From: an uncultured Alphaproteobacteria bacterium
GTDB taxonomy: Bacteria > Pseudomonadota > Alphaproteobacteria > Micavibrionales > Micavibrionaceae
Direction: 5' to 3'
Assembly (NCBI GenBank): GCA_937124505.1
Contig: CAKZKV010000102.1
Location: 1-16,404, forward strand
DNA length: 16,404 nucleotides
Shown here: positions 5,828 to 11,409 of the stretch, in pieces
How the letters are laid out: the number at the start of each line of letters is the position of its first letter
How positions within the stretch are numbered: position 1 is the stretch's first letter
Notes under the pieces: model-generated
Told to the model about the DNA's origin: nothing
Database searches by the model: none
What the model saw: only the letters and a program-made list of their open reading frames with translations
Position numbers and translations under genes: made by a program

Positions 5828-6743
5828 TTATCAGTTCCTTATATGTTAGGCGTTTTCCTGTAACTCTCTGTGCTGTCATACCAATAAAGTCCATGGTATC
5901 AACTTTTGCCGTGTTATGACGGAATGAAAACTCATTTACGTAGCGATGTAAATGCTTTGGGCTCATATGGTGGTAAATTCCATAGTAACCGCGCTTTAAC
6001 AAAGCCCAGAAACTTTCTATGCCATTTGTATGTGCCATGTCCTTAATGTATTCACCTACAGAATGATTCACAACTTTATGCGTGTAGCCTGTCATGCCAC
6101 GGTATGAAGGGAAGTTATCAGTTGTAACCGTTGCGCCTTGTTCCACGTTATCAAAGATAAAGCCTTTAAGAGTTTTTGCATCCGTGCGCTCAATAGGTTG
6201 TGCAATGACAGTGCCGCTTTCGCCGCGAATACCTAGAACGGCAGTTTTACCTACAGAGCCACGGCCTAAACGTTGTTTTTTAGACGCATGTTTATTGCTC
6301 TCTTTACCGCCAACGTATGTTTCATCGACTTGAACATTATTACCCATGTCAGAGTCGCCTTTATTAGACATCCATGTTTCACGAATACGCTGTGCAAGAA
6401 ACCATGCTGATTTTTGAGTAATACCAAGTTCACGCGCCATCTGTGTTGATGGTATGCCCTTACGTGCGGTTGTCATCATATAGATTGCCATTAACCATGT
6501 TTGAAGCGGTAAACGTGACTCGGCTAATACTGTGCCTGTACGAACACTAAAATGTTTACGGCATGATTTACAACGGTAAGGCATTGGCTTGTGATCTTTA
6601 CACTCTGAAACTTCAACACTACCGCAGTGACCGCAGTAAGGTGTATCTTCCCATCGCTTATTCTCGAAATAAAGTCTTGCTGCTTCTTCATCTGGAAACT
6701 TTTTGAAGAACTCGAAAAAGCTGATTGTTTCTGGTTTGCACAT
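5820..6743 (-). CDS. IS1595-family (ISXO2-like) transposase
   Basis: A 307-residue transposase. An N-terminal zinc ribbon uses CGHC (Cys 37, Cys 40) and CKSC (Cys 58, Cys 61). An HTH-like segment follows (about 97-121, STQMARELGITQKSAWFLAQ). The catalytic core has Asp 140 (VQVDETYVGGK), Asp 209 (TTDNFPSY) and the HTNGIESFW block (238-246) with Asn 240 and Glu 243 as third-residue candidates; IS1595 enzymes are DDN or DDE type. No frameshift or stop is seen. I chose ATG 6743, with GAGGA 8 nt upstream, over the longer frame to 6797, because that extension overlaps the promoter boxes. It catalyses cut-and-paste movement of this element and shares its mRNA with the P63C-like gene. Confidence 0.95.
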   Translation of the reverse strand: MCKPETISFFEFFKKFPDEEAARLYFENKRWEDTPYCGHCGSVEVSECKDHKPMPYRCKSCRKHFSVRTGTVLAESRLPLQTWLMAIYMMTTARKGIPSTQMARELGITQKSAWFLAQRIRETWMSNKGDSDMGNNVQVDETYVGGKESNKHASKKQRLGRGSVGKTAVLGIRGESGTVIAQPIERTDAKTLKGFIFDNVEQGATVTTDNFPSYRGMTGYTHKVVNHSVGEYIKDMAHTNGIESFWALLKRGYYGIYHHMSPKHLHRYVNEFSFRHNTAKVDTMDFIGMTAQRVTGKRLTYKELING

Positions 6744-6768
6744 AGTCTTATCCTCGGTTGATAAAACT

Positions 6769-6813
6769 ATACTAGCCAGAAAAAGATAGCTAGTCAAGTT
6801 TATTTTGGCTAGT
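6769..6813 (-). promoter_or_regulatory. Transposase promoter overlapped by inverted-repeat-like GCTAGT sites
   Basis: On the minus strand TTGACT (6797-6792) and TAGTAT (6774-6769) are separated by 17 bp, a strong sigma-70-type promoter 26 nt before the start codon. The terminal repeat's inner motif GGCTAGT (6807-6813) recurs as AGCTAGT (6788-6794, touching the -35) and inverted as ACTAGCC (6771-6777, touching the -10), at about 18-19-bp steps. Transposase binding to these would shut off its own promoter; that role is inferred. Confidence 0.65.
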
Positions 6814-6829
6814 TAAATATATAGTTCCC
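6807..6829 (-). repeat. Right terminal inverted repeat of the transposon
   Basis: Read from the outside in, it begins GGGAACTATATA and ends CTAGCC. It matches the left end at 19 of 23 positions and directly abuts the target duplication at 6830-6837. Confidence 0.9.
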
Positions 6830-6837
6830 TAAAAATT
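6830..6837. repeat. Right 8-bp target-site duplication (TAAAAATT)
   Basis: Identical to 4071-4078. Removing 4079-6837 would restore a continuous AT-rich spacer between the DUF3987 gene and the TTTTGTC repeats. Confidence 0.92.
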
Positions 6838-6861
6838 TCTATTAAGACGAAACTGACAATA

Positions 6862-6903
6862 GTGACAAAAGTTATGTTTTGTCGGTTTTGTCTCTTTTGT
6901 CAC
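6862..6903. repeat. Iteron-like cluster of TTTTGTC repeats
   Basis: TTTTGTC occurs three times at an exact 9-bp period (6877, 6886, 6895). The cluster is bracketed by a perfect inverted repeat, GTGACAAAAG (6862-6871) and CTTTTGTCAC (6894-6903), so a fourth copy lies in the opposite orientation. A weaker copy, CTGACAAT, is at 6853-6860. Spaced repeats beside AT-rich DNA and next to primase/helicase genes suggest an initiator- or regulator-binding site. The iteron interpretation is inference. Confidence 0.5.
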
Positions 6904-7053
6904 CAGAAAAGGAAATAGATGTTATCTCAAAAAAAGTCTAGTAAATACCACGTGCTCATGTAATTTGATGCAGGCATGACGCGGGACGAAGCAGGGGGCG
7001 CAGCTTTTGTGAATATCTCTAATTTCCGTACGCTATTTCACAATAGATAGGCT

Positions 7054-7635
7054 TTAATCTTTGTGCCAATATTCCCTTTTTTTAGAGAAATCTACCCATC
7101 CCAGTTTTTTCTCAAATGTCTCTTCAATTTCTTGTGTCGTTTGGTTCTCACTGCAAAAGTAAGGCTCAACATAGCATGTGAATTTTTTAAAATCATCGTC
7201 CCATACTACTTCTTCGATTTTTCCTGAATGGAATACTCTTGAATATGCGTTCTCCCAATCTTCCATAGCTGGTTGCGATGACGCATCTTTCCGAATATTT
7301 AAACCAATAAAAGGAGGAAATGGGAGTTTGATACCATCACACATAGCTTCACGCGGTAGATTTTCTATGAACAGGTCATCGTTATCATTTTTATCTTCTG
7401 TGTTAGTCTCGTAAGCTTTAATTTTTTTAACAATTTTACATTCATAAAAATTTTTTTCAGTTTGATCTTCAATTTTATCTAACCTTCTATTCAGGAGGTT
7501 AGATACGAATACAATAGAAATGAAGATAATATAAAAAGCTTTATCTAACTGATTGTCTATGAAGAGGAGAGGTATAGCGAAAGGCAATCCCCAAAACATA
7601 AACCAAATGATATATTTTGCTGTCTTTTCTTGCAC
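7054..7635 (-). CDS. Unknown two-helix membrane protein
   Basis: From the GTG at 7635 this is a 193-residue protein of no family I recognise. Two hydrophobic helices lie near the N-terminus (about residues 8-26, IIWFMFWGLPFAIPLLFI, and about 32-47, AFYIIFISIVFVSNLL). The rest is a soluble, acidic and lysine-rich domain of about 145 residues. I chose GTG 7635 because AAGGAG lies 10 nt before it; the frame is open to a GTG at 7683, but that lies inside a perfect hairpin and lacks a ribosome site, and the ATG at 7656 lacks one too. It is the last intact gene before the right edge of the element and is transcribed towards the TTTTGTC repeats. Its role is unknown. Confidence 0.6.
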   Translation of the reverse strand: MQEKTAKYIIWFMFWGLPFAIPLLFIDNQLDKAFYIIFISIVFVSNLLNRRLDKIEDQTEKNFYECKIVKKIKAYETNTEDKNDNDDLFIENLPREAMCDGIKLPFPPFIGLNIRKDASSQPAMEDWENAYSRVFHSGKIEEVVWDDDFKKFTCYVEPYFCSENQTTQEIEETFEKKLGWVDFSKKREYWHKD

Positions 7636-7662
7636 CTGAATATTTCTCCTTATCATAAACGG

Positions 7663-7688
7663 AAAACGGCTGTGATTTCTCACAGCCG
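7663..7688 (-). terminator. Perfect 9-bp hairpin with minus-strand T-tract
   Basis: CGGCTGTGA (7667-7675), loop TTTC, TCACAGCCG (7680-7688). On the minus strand the stem is followed by TTTT, giving an intrinsic-terminator shape just upstream of the 7635 gene. It also sits where a truncated reading frame on the plus strand begins, so it may mark a recombination junction. Confidence 0.5.
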
Positions 7689-7873
7689 GGGAGTTGATAT
7701 CCGTCCAAGGAACGGCGCAGCGTATTCACGCAAGCGCTATTATATTCCGCCGCCTCCCCGACACAGTCGAGAAGGCATCATTTTTGCGGCTTGATGCTAT
7801 TAGCCGCCTTGGAGGGGATATCACGCCCCAGAGTTTGCCCATATGGGTCAAACCATCTACAGCATTAGATTAA
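7676..7873 (+). pseudogene. 5'-truncated coding remnant, family unknown
   Basis: An open plus-strand frame of 65 codons, from just after a TGA at 7673 to TAA at 7871-7873, with no ATG and no ribosome site before the only early start-like codon (TTG 7694). The translation looks like real protein: pieces include RIHASAIIFRRLPDTVEKA, SFLRLDAISRLGGDI and TPQSLPIWVKPSTALD. Base composition is more GC-rich than the AT-rich DNA on both sides. The likeliest reading is the 3' end of a gene whose front was lost at about 7676-7690, where the perfect hairpin sits. No function can be assigned. Confidence 0.4.
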
Positions 7874-7896
7874 AAGACGTTCAGGAGCAAGGTTTT

Positions 7897-8076
7897 ATGA
7901 TGAAAAACGAAGAGCCGCGTGGAATAATAACGAGAAAAAAGCTTCTGCGAACAATCTGATACCTTGCAATTAAAAGCATATGAGCGGAACTGGTAGAGTA
8001 GGTGAAAAAAGAAACTAGCGGCTTAGGCATAGAAGCTCTATTTTTTGGCCAAAAAGCAGAAGTCAAAAGTATATGA
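7897..8076 (+). pseudogene. Short ORF and decayed in-frame continuation
   Basis: ATGATG at 7897 follows CAGGAG (7882-7887) at good spacing and only 24 nt after the stop of the preceding remnant, like a second operon gene. The frame gives 20 codons (MMKNEEPRGIITRKKLLRTI) and stops at TGA 7957. The same frame then continues with plausible protein segments (YLAIKSI, AELVE, VKKETSGLGIEALFFGQ) broken by TGA and TAG before a last TGA at 8074. This could be a 20-residue peptide, or a small gene killed by point mutations. An open frame on the opposite strand weakens the argument. Confidence 0.25.
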
Positions 8077-8167
8077 TCCCCCTTCTATAGAGATTGTATC
8101 GTCACTACACCATCAAAAAATGATTGTGACAGTGATGATGATCTGTATAATGAATAAGGTGTAAATT

Positions 8168-8208
8168 ATGCCTTTAGAAATAAGTTTTGGGGGCATGATT
8201 AGGGGCAT
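8168..8208. promoter_or_regulatory. GGGGCAT repeats, possible integrase arm-type sites
   Basis: GGGGGCAT (8189-8196) and GGGGCAT (8202-8208) are direct repeats 12 bp apart, with an inverted ATGCC at 8168-8172. They lie about 60-80 bp inside the tRNA-end-like sequence, where tyrosine-integrase arm sites of tRNA-inserted elements are usually found. Confidence 0.4.
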
Positions 8209-8261
8209 ATATAAGTTCTAACTATAATTTATTTATATAAATCAGTTGTTTGTTAGATAAG

Positions 8262-8291
8262 TTATATCCCGCCCCGCGCACCATTTTTTTT
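8262..8291 (+). other. Attachment-site remnant: tRNA 3'-end-like sequence
   Basis: CCCGCCCCGCGCACCA (8268-8283) followed by eight T residues reads as the 3' end of a tRNA: last five T-stem bases, a seven-base acceptor strand CCCGCGC, discriminator A and CCA. The T-loop just upstream (GTTATAT) does not continue into a tRNA, so only the 3' end is present. That is what an element leaves at its far border after inserting into the end of a tRNA gene. AT-rich element DNA lies to the left and the backbone genes start about 80 bp to the right. The matching intact tRNA would be left of the window. Confidence 0.55.
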
Positions 8292-8304
8292 CATAAAAAC
8301 GTTG

Positions 8305-8322
8305 CGTTTCACTGCAGAAACG
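8305..8322. promoter_or_regulatory. Short inverted repeat upstream of the sigma-54 activator
   Basis: CGTTTC (8305-8310) and GAAACG (8317-8322) form a perfect 6-bp dyad around ACTGCA, about 50 bp before the activator's start. It could be an operator; nothing else supports it. Confidence 0.25.
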
Positions 8323-8374
8323 TGCATAGTCACCACTTAAAAAAAATCAGACTAAATAAAATTGGGTGATGTGT

Positions 8375-9739
8375 ATGAGTAGTGATGCGACAGGGGCGTC
8401 CCTTACCCCGGATCTTACTGGAATCTTTCATGAAATTTCTTTTATAGCTCAGCTAAAGTTAGAGCCTGTGATGCTGATGGGGGAAACAGGTGTCGGAAAA
8501 ACCCATATAGCGCAAGTGATTCATTCTCACCCCAATTCCAGGAGAAGGGACGGCCCGTTTGTTGCACTGAACATGGCGGAAATAAAGCCGGAATTGGCGG
8601 AGAGCCTGCTTTTCGGACATATGAAAGGAGCGTATACAGGGGCACACGCAAATCATGATGGTGCTTTTGAGCAAGCACGGGGCGGGACGCTCTTTCTGGA
8701 TGAGGTTGCGGAACTGTCCCTTGAGGTTCAGGCAAAACTGCTAAGAGCTTTGTCCGAAAAGAAAATCAGGCCGATTGGCGCGAAACAGGAAATAGATACG
8801 GATGTTCGCATTATCACTGCGACCAGTCAGGGCCTTGCAGGGGCAGTTCAGGAACGGCGCTTTCGTGAAGATTTGTTTTACAGGCTGAATGGTCTGGAAG
8901 TACGGATTTTGCCCCTAAGAGAAAGACCGAATGATTTGATAAATCTGGCGTCTCACTTCGCGGCACAAAAAGCCGAAGAAAACGAGGTTCCTCACAGGCC
9001 ATTTACGGAAGAAGCTTTGGCGCATTTGCAGCAGGGAGCATGGCCGGGAAATATTCGGCAGCTACAGCATGTTGTTACAAGGGGCATATTACACGCCATG
9101 AGGACGGACTCTAATGTGATAGATGTTGGCCATATTCGGGGAGAATTTGAGGTGGCTGCTGCTGCGGCTGGTGCATCCCCTGCTCAGCCGCAGCAAGTCG
9201 TTGAGCCAGATGAAGATAACAAAACGCCCGAGTGGTTCAGGGAAAAGTTTCTGGAAATCCCAACTTATGAGCAGATCAAACAGGTACACCGTGACGCCTG
9301 GTTCCGTATGCTCCAGAGAACGCTTGTGGACAATGATTATAATTCCGAGAGAGCGGGCGAGATTCTTGGTGTACTGCCGAACGCGGTGCGGAACGCAGTC
9401 AAAAAAGAGTTTAATTTAACAAGCACGGCAGCGCTCAAAATTTCAGAAGCTTTCGCGGAATGGGAACCGGAACAAAGTGAGTTTGGGGAACTGGTTACGG
9501 CATTGGCAGCGTCCTGCACCACCAAAGACGATCTTGATCATAAAGTTGATGAGGGGCGCAGAATGATAACAGAACATGCGCTCCGTCATTCCCCAAGTCT
9601 GAATAAAGCAGCTATACGCCTTGGCATTAAATCAGATTCATTAAACTATCAGCTGGATAAATGGCGCATAAACGCTGCGGACTATCTGGGATCCGGCGCT
9701 GCGGATGAACAGGATCCCGTGCCAGAGCCGGGTAATTAA
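8375..9739 (+). CDS. Sigma-54 interaction (AAA+) transcriptional activator without sensor domain
   Basis: A 454-residue bacterial enhancer-binding protein (numbers below count from the GTG at 8366). The AAA+ domain has Walker A GETGVGKT (39-46), the sigma-54-contacting loop as GAYTGA (88-93, a Tyr variant of GAFTGA), Walker B GGTLFLDEV (106-114), the arginine-finger region RRFREDLFYRL (164-174) and WPGNIRQL (226-233). There is no N-terminal receiver, PAS or GAF domain, so control must come from a partner or from expression level. The C-terminus carries two Fis-like HTH segments (about 325-347 and 405-430), where one is usual. I prefer ATG 8375, with GGGTGA 5 nt before it, over GTG 8366 or ATG 8369. 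Target genes are unknown; no clear sigma-54 promoter was seen in this window. Confidence 0.88.
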   Translation: MSSDATGASLTPDLTGIFHEISFIAQLKLEPVMLMGETGVGKTHIAQVIHSHPNSRRRDGPFVALNMAEIKPELAESLLFGHMKGAYTGAHANHDGAFEQARGGTLFLDEVAELSLEVQAKLLRALSEKKIRPIGAKQEIDTDVRIITATSQGLAGAVQERRFREDLFYRLNGLEVRILPLRERPNDLINLASHFAAQKAEENEVPHRPFTEEALAHLQQGAWPGNIRQLQHVVTRGILHAMRTDSNVIDVGHIRGEFEVAAAAAGASPAQPQQVVEPDEDNKTPEWFREKFLEIPTYEQIKQVHRDAWFRMLQRTLVDNDYNSERAGEILGVLPNAVRNAVKKEFNLTSTAALKISEAFAEWEPEQSEFGELVTALAASCTTKDDLDHKVDEGRRMITEHALRHSPSLNKAAIRLGIKSDSLNYQLDKWRINAADYLGSGAADEQDPVPEPGN

Positions 9740-9833
9740 CTGGACGGCCTGTCCATAAGGTCTAACGCCTTGTGCGGATCATGTGAAAAGGGTATCGTTC
9801 CCTTGGAATTATTAACACAAAGGAGATACCTCG

Positions 9834-10238
9834 ATGGATGATTTATTGAAAATGGCGGCGGAACTCTTCCTCAAGCATATGAACGGCGGTGGGAACCTCA
9901 ATTTGCAGCAGGTCATAGGCGCGCTGCAGCAGCTTCTGCCGACCGAGCAGGGGCAGCTCAATATCGGGGCGCTGGTGTCGCAATTTTCACAGGACGGTCT
10001 GGATAATCTTGTGCAGAGTTTTTTAGGCGATGGCCAGAATATGACGATGACAGCGTCGCAGGTTATGGGGATGCTCGGTGGTGACAATATCAGCAACTTT
10101 GCATCGCAACTGAATATGGAGCCGAATAATGCTGCGGAAACGCTCTCGAATGTCTTGCCAGAACTGATTGACAAAAACAGTCAGGGCGGCGCTCTTGGGG
10201 GGCTGGCAGCACAGGTGATGGGAAGTTTCTTTAAATAG
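9834..10238 (+). CDS. YidB/DUF937-family protein
   Basis: A 134-residue Gln-, Asn- and Gly-rich protein. Residues about 53-116 follow the YidB pattern: GLDNLVQSFLGDGQN, TASQVMGMLGGDNISNFA, LNMEPNNAAETLSNVLPEL and IDKNSQGG. The C-terminus ends in a glycine/alanine helix and SFFK. Family members are small, abundant and of unknown biochemical role. AAAGGAG precedes the ATG at ideal spacing. Only 2 nt separate its stop from the purN start, so the two genes are probably co-transcribed and translationally coupled, although no functional link with purine synthesis is known. Confidence 0.8.
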   Translation: MDDLLKMAAELFLKHMNGGGNLNLQQVIGALQQLLPTEQGQLNIGALVSQFSQDGLDNLVQSFLGDGQNMTMTASQVMGMLGGDNISNFASQLNMEPNNAAETLSNVLPELIDKNSQGGALGGLAAQVMGSFFK

Positions 10239-10240
10239 CT

Positions 10241-10846
10241 GTGGTGAAAAAACTTAAAACAGGTGTCTTGATTTCTGGTGGTGGGTCCAACCTGCAGGCC
10301 CTGATTGATGCTGCAACAGATGACAGCTTTCCCGCACAAATTTCCTGTGTGATCTCCAACAAGGCCGGGGTTTATGGCCTAAGTCGTGCTGAGCAGGCAG
10401 GCATTCCGTCCTTTGTCGTGCCGCACAAGGGGATTGAACGGGACGTCTTTGAGAAAAGTATTGACGATCTATTGCAGCAAAATGGCATAGACATCATTTG
10501 CCTTGCCGGATTTATGCGAATCCTGAGTGCGGATTTCATTACAAAATGGCAGGGACGGATTCTTAATATCCACCCCGCGTTGTTGCCGAAATTTGGCGGC
10601 AAAGGCATGTATGGTCATCATGTGCATGAAGCGGTGATTGAAAGCGGTGAGCAGGAAAGTGGCGCCAGTGTGCATGTAGTGACGGCGGGCTGTGATGAGG
10701 GGCCGGTGATCCTGCAAAAAGCGGTTCCTGTTCTGGATGGTGATACGCCGGAAACGCTGGCCGCCCGAGTTCTGGAAGTGGAGCATGATATATATCCGCA
10801 TGCCTTGTCTCAATATGCTGCGCTAATGTCCCGCAAAACGTCCTGA
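10241..10846 (+). CDS. purN: Phosphoribosylglycinamide formyltransferase (GART)
   Basis: A 201-residue enzyme of usual length that transfers a formyl group from 10-formyl-THF to GAR, the third step of de novo purine synthesis, in the cytoplasm. Visible: substrate loop SGGGSNLQAL (12-21), formyl-THF region IICLAGFMRIL (85-95), catalytic Asn 109 and His 111 in ILNIHPALLPKF, and the Asp-containing loop GCDEGPVILQ (150-159, Asp 152). The start is GTG at 10241, with GTG 10244 as alternative; no strong ribosome site exists, so translation probably depends on the YidB-like gene ending 2 nt before it. The usual neighbour purM is absent. The last 37 bp overlap the 3' end of coaE on the other strand. 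Confidence 0.95.
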   Translation: MVKKLKTGVLISGGGSNLQALIDAATDDSFPAQISCVISNKAGVYGLSRAEQAGIPSFVVPHKGIERDVFEKSIDDLLQQNGIDIICLAGFMRILSADFITKWQGRILNIHPALLPKFGGKGMYGHHVHEAVIESGEQESGASVHVVTAGCDEGPVILQKAVPVLDGDTPETLAARVLEVEHDIYPHALSQYAALMSRKTS

Positions 10847-11409
10847 AGCTCCTCGCGCATTCTGCGCATGCCAAGGCCGCTGTGAATGATGTAATCGGCC
10901 CGTCCCTGTTTTTCGGCGTCACTCATCTGGCTATTCAGGATTTTGTAGAATTTTTCTTCCGTCATGCCTGGGCGGGCCAGCACTCTGGCTTTTTGAATAT
11001 GGGCGGGTGCTGTGACCACCATGACCGCATCGCATTTCAAATCGGCGCCTGTCTCATATAAAAGTGGGATGTCCAGTACGGCGATGTTCTGTCTCATGCG
11101 GGCACATTTGCGCAGAAAATTTTTCTGGCTTTGCCAGACGCGCGGGTGCAGCAAATCCTCAAGCAGTTGTTTCTTCCACGGGTCAGAATAAATGATTTCA
11201 GCCAGTTTTTTGCGGTCTGCCCGTTTGGTCTTGCGGTCATAAGCTTCAGGAAAATGATCGAACAGCTCCTTTAGAAATTCCCGGTCATGCTGGTAGGCAT
11301 GATGGACAGCGGCATCTGAATCATGGACAGGGATTTTCATTTGCTGCAACATTGCCGCCGCCGTTGATTTGCCCATGGCGATGGAGCCTGTGAGTCCCAG
11401 AATAATCAT
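10810..11409 (-). CDS. coaE: Dephospho-CoA kinase
   Basis: A 199-residue P-loop kinase catalysing the last step of CoA synthesis (ATP-dependent 3'-phosphorylation of dephospho-CoA). It shows the P-loop GLTGSIAMGKST (5-16), the DSDAAVHHAY substrate region (30-39), LLHPRVW (86-92), VLDIPLLYETG (111-121) and the lid segment RPGMTEEKFYKI with QMSDAEK downstream. Its ATG overlaps the aroE stop by 4 bp (ATGA) and its GGAG ribosome site lies in aroE, so the pair is coupled. This aroE-coaE order is typical of alphaproteobacteria, where dnaQ often follows; here purN follows convergently with a 37-bp tail overlap instead. Confidence 0.95.
   Translation of the reverse strand: MIILGLTGSIAMGKSTAAAMLQQMKIPVHDSDAAVHHAYQHDREFLKELFDHFPEAYDRKTKRADRKKLAEIIYSDPWKKQLLEDLLHPRVWQSQKNFLRKCARMRQNIAVLDIPLLYETGADLKCDAVMVVTAPAHIQKARVLARPGMTEEKFYKILNSQMSDAEKQGRADYIIHSGLGMRRMREELQDVLRDISAAY

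Larger units (their letters stand above)
4079..6829 (-). mobile_element. Complete IS1595-family (ISXO2-like) transposon with passenger genes
   Basis: A 2,751-bp element bounded by GGGA...CTAGCC inverted repeats (4079-4101 and 6807-6829; 19 of 23 bases identical) and by an exact 8-bp duplication, TAAAAATT, on both sides. It contains an intact DDE/DDN transposase (5820-6743) plus DNA not needed for transposition: a P63C-like gene, a Cas2/VapD-like gene, a short ORF and a candidate small RNA. Simple IS1595 members are about 0.7-1.1 kb, and the family is known to include longer versions with passenger genes, so this is one of the cargo-bearing kind. The perfect duplication and open transposase suggest recent arrival. 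Ends were found by eye. Confidence 0.92.

Noticed and set aside
6744..6797. Longer transposase N-terminus starting at 6797
   Set aside because: It would run through the -35 and -10 boxes; ATG 6743 has a proper ribosome site and gives the usual family start.
7660..7746. Minus-strand small RNA: TATAAT at 7744-7739 followed by three hairpins, the last terminator-like
   Set aside because: No acceptable -35 box, and the plus strand of the same DNA reads as coding sequence, which can explain the GC-rich complementarity. Only the 9-bp hairpin is kept.
7690..7870. Known structural RNA such as 6S, tmRNA or RNase P RNA
   Set aside because: None of the conserved landmarks of these RNAs is visible, and an open plus-strand frame fits better.
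8042..8055. TTTTTGGCCAAAAA palindrome as a terminator
   Set aside because: It is a loopless palindrome with only four GC pairs, so it cannot form a usable RNA hairpin.
7881..8066. 61-codon minus-strand ORF
   Set aside because: No ribosome site, low-complexity hydrophobic product and no gene neighbours on that strand; probably the antisense of the decayed plus-strand frame.
7897..8076. TGA read as tryptophan (recoded genetic code)
   Set aside because: Genes in the window use TGG for Trp and TGA as a normal stop (aroA, hisI), and a TAG also interrupts this frame.
9740..9833. Intrinsic terminator after the sigma-54 activator
   Set aside because: Only short 4-5-bp stems (GGAC/GTCC, AAGGG/CCCTT) and no T-run.
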